Assembly (NCBI RefSeq): GCF_018139145.2
Contig: NC_059481.1
Span: forward strand, 5,816,368 to 5,880,367
Length of the DNA: 64,000 nt
Direction: 5' to 3'
Origin: Gymnogyps californianus
Lineage: Eukaryota; Chordata; Aves; Accipitriformes; Cathartidae
Shown here: positions 24,121 through 34,378 of the stretch, piece after piece
Numbering within the stretch: the first letter of the stretch is position 1
Layout: each line of letters starts with the position of its first letter
Position numbers and translations under genes: made by a program
Notes under the pieces: generated by a model
Told to the model about the DNA's origin: nothing
Databases searched by the model: none
The model's input: only the letters and a program-made list of their open reading frames with translations

Positions 24121-27100
24121 TAACATACCTTCATGTTGTACAGCCTTTTTCATCTTTCACTCTTTATTGATATGCCTCCTATTTCTTTGAGTTTTCTCAA
24201 GTTTTTTATTCTTTGGCATGTATCTCATTTTTCATTGTTTCATACCCCAGCTCATGTGCCCCTCAGTTTCACTTGACAATTACTCATGTCCCGGGTATTG
24301 CAGAACACCTGGTTGTTTTATACGCAGTCCACAGAAGAGCAGTGCTCCAACATACTAGATCAGTGCTGTTTGCCCCAAGTGTGTGGGCGACCCCATTGGT
24401 TTCAGCAGGACTGCTCAGATGTGTACAGGAGGCAAGGTTTGGCCCACTATATGCCGTGTATCTTACCTGTAGCTATCATGCAACTTTTTGTGGGTTGTGT
24501 AATTGTAATAGGCTTGTTGAACAGATGTAAAGTATAACAGCTCTGATGATGCACTTCAACTGAAAATACAAATCAATTTCAGTTGTTCATGCTAGAGAGC
24601 AGATAAATGACTCTCTTAAAATAGCAAAAATACTATTTTGGGGAGGCAGTTTCCAGTCATTAAAAAAAATACTCTTTGTCCTTCAGCTAAAAATGAATAG
24701 AATAATTAAAAGCAGCAGATACCTTTTTAAATTATTGTAGACTGAAAAAAACCCAACAACGTGCATTGGAATTCAAGTGTGTCTGCTCATTGTAGCTTGT
24801 AAAGTACATGCTTGCAATACATTTGCTTTGGAGTCAAGAAGTTTGTGTTTTAATAACTGGGGTATGTGTTAGAACCTGACTACAGATGTGTGCTGAAGAA
24901 CAGCTGCCACGTGCTAGAGGTAACCTCCCCAGCTATAGCAGCCTTAGAGTAAAGATTAACAGTGTCTTAAATTAGCCTTGATTCAATTAGAAATGTCCCT
25001 CATATTTCATGCTCTGGAAAGGGATATGGGGAAAGAATGTCATAATGTTTCCCTGTTCTTTGACAAGCCTTTCAGTAGCCCTGTCAAAGATCCTTTAAAA
25101 TTGAATTGAAATAATCAGAAATGATGTGCCTATGTGAAAAATGCTTGGCGGATTCTTTTCTGTAAGACGGGTGTATGCTAATGAGTTTAAAATTATTCTT
25201 ATCAAGCAAGTGGTAGTAGCTCAGATTAAATTACTAAGATAGAAAATGAGAAGGTTTCTAAATCCTTTACCTGTTTTGCTTTCTAAATAGGATAAAAAAA
25301 TGCTGTCTCAAGCTAAATTAATACAAATGCAGGTTATAAAACCAGGTTTTATATGAAGCAATAGATCATTCCCTATAGGTGGTCTGCCCTATATGTTCTG
25401 CTTTGTAATCAAACTCATCAGCTTAGAATACTGCTCTCCCCCCTTTTAAAGTAAAAGGTGGTACTGTGCAGGTGTTCTCCTCTGAACTTAGTGATTATTA
25501 GTAAAACAATGCTTTCAAATAATTATCTTCCTTTGAGTGAATCATCTTCTTATTTTGCTTCTACTAAAGTCTAATATCCTTCAACAGTGTCAATTTATCA
25601 TGCCTGATAATCACAATTATGCAAAGGAATTATCTGTGTGGATTTCATGCCCAGGAACTGTATCATTTTTTATTTATCACTATAGGTATGCAGTGTTTTG
25701 TTTGTTTGAAGTACAATAGTTGAGGCTGTATTCACTTTTGAAAATAGATCGTTAAAGTTTATGTTATCCTTAAAGTTGAAGCCTTAAAAGCCATAATCGG
25801 GTGCCATTTATTTTTCACTAACAGCATCAGAAGTAATGAATTTTCTTTGATAATTTTAAGAATGTAATGGTGCCGTGGGGGAGGACATCTGGAGTGAAGG
25901 CTGCTGGAGTGGCTCTTAAGTTTCATTAGAACAATAGCATTTGATCTGTAAAAAACAGTTTGCCAGCTACTGTCAGAATACCAAGAAGTAAGAAATGGGA
26001 GAAATTAACAGTGATCTACTAGTATGTGATCAGAGGGTATGTTAGACTTGCTAATATTTCTGTTCTGGAGCTCAGTATTAATCTGAGGAGGAACTGGAGG
26101 AGAAAACGTGACATGCACAGTATTTAAGACCTGCCTGATAAGTACTGTGCTGGAAGAGAGGGAGTCAGGCAGGCTTAGAAGCCCATGTAAGCTGTGGCTT
26201 GAAGACTAATTCTGGAGAGAGGCCTAATACGGAACTTTAATTGTCTTAGAAAGTATGTGTGGTTCTAAGCTTGTATTTTGCATTGAGACATAGAAAACAT
26301 GCCAGATCTTAAAATTTTTCTCGTAATAGCACAAATACTCTCCAGTGCAAAGCTGTATAAATAATGTATATGCTCACAGGAGCAGGAAATATGCTGCTGA
26401 TCAGACAATGTCAACTTAGATGAATCCTATCCTGAAAGCTGTACTTTAAATGTGAGCAATAAAACCACTATTGACATGTGGCACTACTGACTGAAATGTC
26501 AATAGTTACAAAAAGAGTATTTCATAATGCAGAATCATTGCTTGGTTTGCCTGACTGGACAGATGCTTCTATTTTCCATGAAAGAAAAGTAATTTCCATA
26601 TTAGTTCTCTGAATGCTCAGCACAGGTTATTTGTCCCACTAAAGCTCACATTCTTAATCACATTCTTGAAAATAGGGAAAATTTGCTTGCTGGTCTTGTA
26701 TAGCGTAAGAGGAAGTTTTGACACTGGGCATGACCTGAAACAATTTAAATGTTGGCATACTTACAGTTTTGCTCAGGTTAATTTTCCTCAATCTGGAAGT
26801 GGGTGCAGAGCAAATTCAATACATGAAGCATCCTCGTCCTTACCCCTTAGCTCCGTACGTGAGACTGCTTCAATTGTTCTCTGGCAACTATGACTTGGAC
26901 ATAGTTTCCAGAGTTTATAGGCAGAAGGGACAATTTTGTTTGGCTCCCTGTAGACTGCAGACTATTACATTTCTCTGTTTATTCTTAAACATAGTGGAAG
27001 CATTCTGTTTGTCAACAGATTAGAGCATGTGCCACAAGCAGAGAGGAAATAAAAGAGGCTGAAGTGCTATTAATGCCCTAGGCACATGGAGTGGCAGAGG

Positions 27101-27699
27101 ATCCACTGGGATATGCCCTTATCATCTTGACTGTTGAACCATTCCTCAGGAAAAGGCCAGAAAACCACTAGGTTCCTTCCTAACGCTGCATCTGGCCAGA
27201 CACATTTGCGAGGAAGATTATGAGAAAGAAACCTGTCTTGCTTCATCTCTCACACTGCTCACTACTACCCTTTCTCCTGCCTTGGCCATCGCCGATGATT
27301 CAAAAGAGGGCAGAAAGTGAAACCCAAGGATTAAAGAAACAGAACAGCACCATTTGATCCATGTGCCTCAGGAAAAAAACTGTTACTTATCCCTGGTACA
27401 TAACTGGCTAAAGACCTGAAGCCAGTGGTTAGGTCAGTCATAAATTTGCTGGGGGAAGCAAGGAGGCTTGGAGCATTCTTATTAGTTCTCATTTTCCTTT
27501 CCTGTGGGAATGCATGAAAAACGGGCATCCGTGTGACCATTGCAATTCTTCTACAAATGACTGTATGCACTAAATTTTGTGAAACGGACCTAATATTTTG
27601 TGAAACTCAGTTATTGCCCATAAAACTGACTAAAAAGGGTACAGGCCAAAGGCTTTTTAGACAAGTAAGAACTTTTCCAATACTACTAAGGTATTTTTC
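24121..27699 (+). other. RORA: Intron-like DNA, no gene seen
   Basis: AT-rich sequence with no supportable exon, RNA gene or recognisable repeat. The RTE-like relic may extend a little into the left end (protein-like fragments on the minus strand up to about 24230), but the match there is too weak to annotate. Confidence 0.4.
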
Positions 27700-28140
27700 A
27701 GAAAGGGACCAGAGCATTTACACAGTTCTGTCTACTCTCAGCAGGCCTCCAAAAGGCACCAGCACCTGTACAGTTGACAGCCACTGTCTCTACATCCAGG
27801 CATTTGTTTTCATTTGTCACCAGCAGGATGCTCGACTGTTAACTGAGCAACTTTGCAATGCCTGTTTCTGTGCTCCTGAAGCCCGAACATCAAGCTGATA
27901 AGGAGCAAAAGGGCTTTTGAAGATTCCAAAATAAGTTTCATTACAACCAAGATGATTCTCTTTGAGTATGTTTACAGGGAAAGGTTGTTCTTTGGAGAGC
28001 CTGTTTATGCCAAAAAATGATTATATGACGATGATCCTTAAACAAGGGTCTAACAATTGCTTCTTTGAGGATAACCAGTATCTTGAGGTTCTCTGTGCTA
28101 CTGACAATCATCTCAACAGTAGGTTTTACACCATCCATTG
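27700..28140 (-). mobile_element. L2-like LINE reverse-transcriptase relic
   Basis: Minus-strand translation gives colinear pieces of an L2-type reverse transcriptase. LKEAIVRPLFK (28069-28037) corresponds to the usual L-K-E-A-V-V-R-P-L-L-K-K. Then GFRSTETGIAKLL (about 27885-27848) corresponds to G-F-R-x-x-H-S-T-E-T-A-L. ILLVTNENK follows (about 27829-27803), and a shifted piece, VLVPFGGLLRVDRTV (about 27770-27720), sits where L2 has V-L-L-D-L-S-A-A-F-D-T-V-D-H. The first motif lies inside a reading frame open for about 130 codons ending at 27941. Frameshifts and stops separate the blocks, as expected for an ancient amniote L2 copy. The exact limits, and whether more of the element continues toward 28.8 kb, are unclear. 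Confidence 0.55.
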
Positions 28141-30925
28141 ACTTTTCGCCACCAAAAGGGATATACTGAACAATACACAGCTGCAGTTTTTGGCAAGCAA
28201 CGCTGGCCAAAAATAGCCAGGTAAGATTATGCATGAAAAAGAGAGCTCTAACAGCTTTCAAACAATTCCTGCTTTTTGGCAGCATTAATGTTAGGACATT
28301 GTAGAAAGCTTTGATAATGTGATCTAAGACAACTTCAAAACTGTATAGACAAGAATCTCTCCAAGATCAAACAGGGACTCGTCAGTAGCAGCATGATCAG
28401 TAATCCAATACCAGTCACTTCATAACCCCATTTTAGGTGTAGAGAAGAGAGGGATGCTACTAACTCCAGTTTGATCTGTTTCTTGATAACCTTGTAATCT
28501 TTTCATGGACCCACTTGCAGTTGGTGGCAGATGATTAATTGGCCATAATCTCATCTTCCTAATCACTTTAATTCCAAAGTGTACTGCTGTTACCTTACAT
28601 TTTGAAAAGCAGCAAATATAATATCCTTTCAAGGGACTTCAAGGTCAGAGCAAACTGGGTGACAATCCAGTTGACTAGATCTTTAAAATCTTTTACTGCC
28701 AACAGCATACCTAGCTGATAATAATGACTTTGGACCTACCTTTCATCCAGATGAACCCCAAAACATTTTGTCGACTTGTACTTCACTTCACCAGGTGCAG
28801 AACTGTAGCAGCTGTTTGGCAAAGCACAGCAACCAGTTCAACAGTTGTGGATAGCAATGTACTTAATTGGAAGTTGTGGAGTAGTTTATAAAATGGCTTG
28901 ATTAAGACGTATAGCTGCAGGCCCACGCTGCACAAAAGCGCACCTCCTCAGCAAGAATTTAGGAAGGTATTCTGTCTGAAGCAAAATGTTATGATTGCAG
29001 GGTCAGCATAGTAGCAGTTTTAAATAGATGAAAAAGAGGCAACTTAATGAGGACAACCTCAGTTAGATTCATCTTCGACAGTGTGCTACTTGGAGGGCTA
29101 GAAATAAATGAAGATTAAAATACCACTAAATCTAGAGGGGGAAATGTGTTAAGGAACAATAATTTGCTTTTTGTGGGTGTTGTGTATACCAATTAGAAAC
29201 CCCTTAAAAAGTGATTGTCAATAGGGTGGACAGAACTGTGATTTGTATTTTAAAGATTATTTAGAGCTGCAGTTTTTCTACACTTTTTTTGGATGTATTT
29301 GGTAAACAAGGCTGTTGTGACTGCTGCACCTGCGTGGTTTCACATATGATTATTGTTGTGTAAGAAGCCAAAGAGGCAACAGTGCAGCTTTCTGACGCTT
29401 GGAACTTGTGTGTTTTAAACTCTTGTTGCATCTAGAGCTGCATCCCTAGGATGAGCTGGGAGCTGAACACTTCACTTGATGTTAGGACATGTGATTGGGT
29501 TGCAACTGGAGAAAGGCTTCGCTTTCAGTATCACCTGCTTTTTCCCATTTACCCCAGGTAGCTGCTGTCACCTTCTCTGGGCAGGGTTTAACTCTTCAGA
29601 GGAGCTATTTAAATGTTGATAAGAAAGGAATTTTCTACAGGTGTTTGAAGTACTGAAAAATACTTGAACCTTTCTAAATGTTACTGCTACCTATTTGAAT
29701 CAATACAAGATTTCCTGAACATTTCAATGAACTTCTTTCATTAAAAGCATATGAAAACTTCAGAAAAACAATTAAAAATATGCATGATTATGTAAATTTA
29801 TACTAACAGTCTAAGCCCTTTTTTTTAAGCAAAAACATATGTGGAAAACTTAGCTCTAGGTCATTTTAACAAAGTGAAGAAGCTGTCTCTGCTAAAACTG
29901 AAAATGTGGAGGCCCTGGATGATTTATTGAAATGGTTTTGTATCACGTTTCTTTTCCAGTAAGTAAAGTTTTCATCTCCATGGGAGAATGCAGCATGCAG
30001 TCATTTCCCTGCAAGAGGATTTGCATGCAGTTGTGTGACAGTGATAGAACAGTGGGTAAATGCTGTACCTCATAGTGGTTTGACAACTTCAGCCTCATAA
30101 CCCTGTGTGACTATACCTCCTTCAGACAGGGGTTTATGACATGACACATTTTCTTCTTTTAAGAGCATTTTTTCCTCTATGCCATATAGGGAAGGAAGGT
30201 GGTGGTTACATCCTATGTTTATTATTCACATCTTAAATTTTAGTGATAAGGAGGATTCAAAATTCTTCCTGAATTAAGCCTAACTATGCAGCTTCACTTA
30301 GGCAACAATGCAGAACATGACCCAACAGTCTGCAGAAATGCTCTCCACTCATGTTCCAAGTTAGGACAACATAAACATCCTTCTTTAATTAGTTGCATTT
30401 AAACTACTTCTGTTTGGGGATGTCTTTGAACAAGTAGTTAGGAGTAGTTATTGGTTCATCTTGGAAGCTGAATTTATTACTTTGCTCAGTAGGTTTAAAA
30501 AGAAGTGGAGGAAGACAGCTTTTCAATATTTTCTGTCCTGTGCTTAGAATACTCAATTAAATACTGGTTCCCCGATTACTAGTGCTAATAGCCATCATAG
30601 GTGTTTTCCCTTTCTCTGTTAGCAATTTAACACCTTTTTTCTTTTTTTTCTTCTTCTTCTTTTTTTTTTTTTTTTTTTTTTTTTTTTGCCTAGCAGAGGT
30701 TGAAAAGGTTGCTAGAAACAGTTGTTTCCCTCCGATTGTTGCAGAGGCTTGTGGTTAGGCTAACAAGTTGAACACCTTTTATACCGATACAACACAGAAC
30801 AATGCCTGATAAGGTTACACAATATGTTAACATCTTTAAACTAGCCATCTAACATTTAGAGTTCCTGGATGTTTGAGTGTGGTTAGAATTTAAGTTTACG
30901 CCGTAGCAGACCCTTAGTGCTCACG
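28141..30925 (+). other. RORA: Intron-like DNA with a T-rich microsatellite
   Basis: No exon or RNA gene is supported. The right part carries a pyrimidine tract at about 30634-30687. Minus-strand open frames near 28285-28632 look partly protein-like and may be extra L2 remnants, but the order of motifs did not let me join them to the L2-like relic next door. Confidence 0.4.
30634..30687. repeat. T-rich / CTT microsatellite
   Basis: A pyrimidine run with a short CTT-repeat core followed by 27 or more T. It lies about 250 bases upstream of the small CpG island at 30.9 kb. It is probably length-polymorphic and prone to assembly error. Confidence 0.9.
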
Positions 30926-31305
30926 GCTTCCCTCAGTTGCGGCGGGTCTCGGGACCGGCACATGAAAGGAAGGCGAGAGTGCAACTGCCTTGGCTCGTTT
31001 TTATCTCTTGTGAAAGGGCAGGAGCGCATCTCGCAACCTCCTGCCCCCCTCGCGGTGCTAGCTGCTTCATGAGTGGTCTACCACAAGGAGGAGCACACCG
31101 CGCCTCCCCCGGCGCCGCGCGAAGGACCGGGCGCTGCTCCGCTCCGCTCCGCTCCGCACCGGGCGCGGTCGGGTCACGGCCGCGCGGAGCCGGGCGCTGC
31201 GCCCTGACGGCGGCAGGGCAGCCCCGGGCGGGGGCCGGGCAGCCTGCTCCCCGCCGGCGCCGAGTCTGAAATGCAAATTTCCATTTCGCCAAAACGGCCA
31301 CAGTC
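30926..31305. promoter_or_regulatory. Small CpG island 3 kb upstream of the RORA4 promoter
   Basis: An abrupt GC- and CpG-rich block in AT-rich surroundings, densest at 31090-31265, with a pentanucleotide GCTCC-type repeat around 31137-31157. Its right edge carries a perfect octamer ATGCAAAT (31271-31278). There is also a GGGTCA nuclear-receptor half-site near 31169. CpG islands in vertebrates usually mark promoters. This one could serve an alternative RORA first exon, a non-coding or antisense transcript, or be an outlying part of the RORA4 promoter domain. No coding exon with a convincing donor was found in it; long GC-rich open frames on both strands are composition artefacts. Confidence 0.65.
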
Positions 31306-33589
31306 TGGAGCCGCAGAAGAGCTGCAGTGCGGTTTTGGAACCCATCACGTTTGGGGGCACGTACCTAAGTGGCAGATGTGCGTGTTCCCTGCAAAGGGAG
31401 CAATGGTGACTTAGATGGCGAGTAGCAGGCCCAGCCGTCCCCCTGGGACTGACTGCTGTCTCTTCTGAAGAAAAGGTGGTGCGAAGGATGAACGCACGCT
31501 GTGGTCAGGGTCTACTTTGCAGGCCGCTAATTAGTCTGAACCATTAATACATAGATTTGACACCTTCAGGAGGTCTTTGGATGCAGAAATCGAGGAAAGA
31601 ATTGCATGTAACCTGAGGTGTAGTTTCCCATTCCTACGAAGAGTATGCAGTCTTGTGGTGTTTTACAAGTATTTATCAAATGCTTAAGTAACAAACACAA
31701 TCGAGTACAAGCTTCTGGAAAATAGGAAGCATTCATGTAAGTCAAATGAAACCCTGCTGTACACACCAGTGAGAGCAATTGCGTGTCGAGTAAACTGTAA
31801 TACTGAGCTAAGTATTACCTGACTGGCACATTGTCTTTGTGTTGTCATTGATACAGTGTCTGAACTCGAGTGAGACTTTCAGTGTTGCAATAGTTTCGTA
31901 AATTGGGAGGAAACGGATTTTGAATTGAATTTTCATAACGAGGTCAAACCAAGACAGAAAACTAAAGTGCAAATGGATGTGTTTATGCATTCAAAAGTCA
32001 GTTAGCAGATGGCTTTAGATGGGATATTGATAACAAATAATAGACTATTTTAAGTATGCTCTTCTCCCTTAAAATGTCTGATGACCAATCTATAATTTTA
32101 TGAAGCAACATTGTAAGGCATTTCTAAGAATGCAAAATCTGTGTCGCCTGCTTATCGTTGAAGCCATTTAGCACATCAGATGTCATTCCAGATTACCAGT
32201 TGCATTTCAGTTGGACTGGAAACAAATACAGATCAGTAATAATGTAGTGCTGTGTACCTTAAGGTTAAATGTCTGACAAGACAACTAGCGCTAATGGACT
32301 GTGACATTTTTCAAGCCGTAGGTCTGACATTACTTGCTGTGTCAGAGTGAAATGTTTACAATGATCTAACTCCACATTACAATATATTAAGACATCATTC
32401 TTTCCTCTTGTGCGTGCTGCAAGTTTTCTGACTGCATCTAAATTCCACAGCAGCAGCAGCAGCAGCTGGCCCATGTGTAAAAACAGCATTTTCCAGGTTC
32501 TGAAGGGCTCTGAGCAGCACTGTTAGTGGTATTTGATTCAGTCCAGGTTGTCCTGGAAGGTTTCTGTTCAGTACGTCGCAACTTTAAAACATATGCCACG
32601 GATAAAACTCCATGAACACAAGCCTGTCTGGGACCTGATCTGCCACTAACTTTCTGAGCAGTATCTCAATATACATGTAGTGCTATTGGTAGGAATGGCT
32701 TTAACGTAAGTAAGGATGACAAACCCAGATTAAAAACTTTGTGCCAAAGATATCTGCTAAATTTACGCTACTGCACCAGATTAGCTCTTGGAATTTTTTT
32801 AAATAAGGCCAATTTAGAGCAATATTTTGCATTAATGGGACTTGAATGACTAGACTGATAAATGGTAAGTACACCTGGATAGCTTCTCGTCATGTTTAAA
32901 TAATACCATACTGTATTAAGAACTCATTAAAGAAATAGCTAAGAATTAGCCATTAGGGGCCATTTAATAACAAATTGTTTCAGTGTCCTCATCTTATAAA
33001 GGCTCTTTCTCAATATAGGGCTTTGTTTCAAATATTAAGATGCTTCCTCTGGCTTCTGTTTATCTATTTTCCCTTGTCTTATTAAATGCTTATACTTCTC
33101 ATTAAATTATTATGAAATGTTATATTCTGTCCCCTATCAAATAGCTTGCAATGCATGAATGCTTTTCTGCAGTTTTATGTCTTCCACTGGCTAAGACAGG
33201 AATGGGAAAAAATATTGGTTTTGTTAATGCAATTTTCACAAAAGTGGTGGGTTGTTTTTTTTTTCATAGGTTGGATTTTTTTCTGTGTTCAGTCGTGTGG
33301 TGTCCTTCTTGCAGTGTGGACGTGTGTATATCAATGATGCACAACTTCATCTCGCAAACTGACACTACAGTGACAGCTGATGCTATAGAGTATATGAAAA
33401 TAACTCCAGCAGTGGTATAATGCTTCATACATTCCACGTAAATCCTAAGAGAATATGAACCATCACCAGACATTTAAAATGTAAATGCTGTTCTGCTTGA
33501 TCATCACGTCAACGACTATGTTATGTCGTGTTATGCCAAGACGTAGCTTCAATACGGTTATTTTTTACTTAAAACAACACTTACAAAGC
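31306..33589 (+). other. RORA: AT-rich spacer between the two CpG islands
   Basis: About 2.3 kb with no supportable exon. It contains six CAG units at 32448-32465 (readable as CTG on the other strand). No coding context surrounds the triplet repeat. Proximity to the RORA4 promoter makes regulatory content plausible, but none is shown by sequence alone. Confidence 0.45.
32448..32465. repeat. (CAG)6 triplet microsatellite
   Basis: Six uninterrupted CAG units. On the minus strand this reads as Leu codons in a short open frame, which I regard as chance. Confidence 0.9.
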
Positions 33590-34139
33590 CTTCGGGGGGG
33601 GGGAAGGTCAACTTCAACAGGGGACCGGGACAAAAAGGGAAGCAAGCGGATGGTGCTATCGCGTATTTCAGAAGCGAGGATCGTTACCGCCCGCTCAGCT
33701 ACGCCTGTGCCTGCCGGGACTGACACCACAGCCCAGCCCCTCTGTTCCGTTCGGCTCTAATTCATTCAGCCGAAGCCGAGTAACTGCGCGCTCAGTTTCC
33801 CGAGCGGCCGGCGACAGCCGCCCCGGGGCGGGTTGCGGGGCCGTTCCCCCGCGGGCCGCAGCCCAGGCCGCGCGGCACCTGCCGCGCCCGCCGCCTCCCC
33901 GGGGCCGCGGCGCGCCCCCCGCTGACGGCGGGCTGCGGCGGGCGCGGCGCTCCCGCGGAGCGAAAGGCGCCGGGGCGGGGGCAGGAGGGCGGCGAGGCGG
34001 CAGCCGGCGGAGCCCGGCGGGGGCGGTGCTGCCGGGCTGGGCTCGCCCCGTGACCGGCCGCCCGCGCCGCCCCTCGGCGCCGGCAGGGGAGGGGACGGAG
34101 CGAGCGGTGTAAACAAGGCGGGGGGCCGGGGCTGGCTTG

Positions 34140-34232
34140 ATGTCAGCGGGTCACATGGAGCCTCATATGGGCCGGGGGATGGCGGCGCGGCGCGGCTCTC
34201 CGCTGGCAGGCGGCGGCGGCTGCTGCTGCTGA
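34140..34232 (+). promoter_or_regulatory. Upstream ORF 1 in the RORA4 leader region, four in-frame ATGs
   Basis: If transcription starts upstream of 34140, the leader holds a 30-codon ORF with ATGs at 34140, 34155, 34167 and 34179, all in one frame, ending at TGA 34230-34232. The fourth ATG (GGGATGG) has G at -3 and +4, the best initiation context of all ATGs in the region. The peptide ends in Gly and Cys runs encoded by GGC and TGC repeats, so it is unlikely to be a functional protein; its effect would be to capture scanning ribosomes. Whether this segment is in the mature mRNA is unknown. Confidence 0.4.
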
Positions 34233-34257
34233 AGCGGCAGCGGCGGTGGTGGTGGTT
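34209..34257. repeat. GGC/TGC/GGT triplet-rich block in the leader
   Basis: Short runs of GGC (four), TGC (three) and GGT-type triplets follow each other just upstream of the proximal upstream ORF. Such GC-rich triplet blocks in leaders form stable structure and can vary in length. Confidence 0.75.
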
Positions 34258-34258
34258 C

Positions 34259-34345
34259 ATGCCGAGGGCCCGTCCCGTCCCGCCTCCCCTCCCGCCTCCC
34301 TGCCCGCCGCGCTCCGCTCCCCGCCGCTTCGCCCCTGACAAATGA
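34259..34345 (+). promoter_or_regulatory. Upstream ORF 2, stop codon overlaps the RORA4 start codons
   Basis: An ATG at 34259 in weak context (T at -3, C at +4) opens a 28-codon Pro/Arg-rich frame that ends at TGA 34343-34345. That TGA overlaps both candidate RORA4 start codons: the first ATG is 34342-34344 and the second is 34345-34347, giving ATGATG with the stop embedded. This layout allows a terminating ribosome to re-initiate at the main frame. The uORF sits so close to the exon's coding part that it should be in any RORA4 mRNA starting upstream of 34259. The translational effect is inference. Confidence 0.55.
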
Positions 34346-34372
34346 TGTGTTTTGTACTCGCCGCGATGAAAG
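34342..34372 (+). CDS. RORA: ROR-alpha isoform 4, first coding exon (partial; isoform-specific N-terminus)
   Basis: The exon codes for MMCFVLAAMK plus the first base of the next codon. Mammalian ROR-alpha 4 begins MMYFVIAAMKA and then enters the shared DNA-binding region (QIEIIPCK), so 8 of 10 residues agree; position 3 is Cys instead of Tyr and position 6 is Leu instead of Ile. The phase-1 end (G, then CA from the next exon) yields the expected Ala. ROR-alpha is an orphan nuclear receptor that binds RORE sites as a monomer and activates clock and metabolic genes such as BMAL1; the short isoform-4 A/B region affects DNA-binding behaviour. The zinc-finger and ligand-binding exons lie beyond the window. 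Three Met codons (34342, 34345, 34366) could start translation; the second has A at -3. The start at 34342 is chosen by homology. Identity rests on a ten-residue match plus phase, donor and CpG-island context. Confidence 0.83.
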
Positions 34373-34378
34373 GTAGGC
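34369..34378 (+). other. RORA: Splice donor of RORA4 exon 1
   Basis: AAAG is followed by GTAGGC, the intron beginning at 34373. This agrees well with the vertebrate donor pattern (A/C)AG|GT(A/G)AGT except at +4 and +6. The cut leaves a phase-1 codon, matching the known junction shared by alternative ROR N-terminal exons. Without splicing the frame runs on into GC-rich intron. Confidence 0.8.

Noticed and set aside
28420..28860. Protein-like minus-strand fragments next to the L2-like relic
   Set aside because: They resemble later parts of a LINE reverse transcriptase but lie in the wrong order relative to the L2 motifs at 27.7-28.1 kb, so I could not support one element.
30933..31301. Overlapping GC-rich open frames on both strands of the small CpG island
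   Set aside because: Both strands are open at once, which is the sign of composition and not coding. No motif and no convincing donor.
33590..34341. A canonical hypoxia element (RCGTG) in the RORA4 proximal promoter
   Set aside because: Searched because mammalian RORA4 is HIF-1-responsive; none was found in this segment. The nearest are a reversed CACGT at 33505-33509 and ACGTG copies in the intron.
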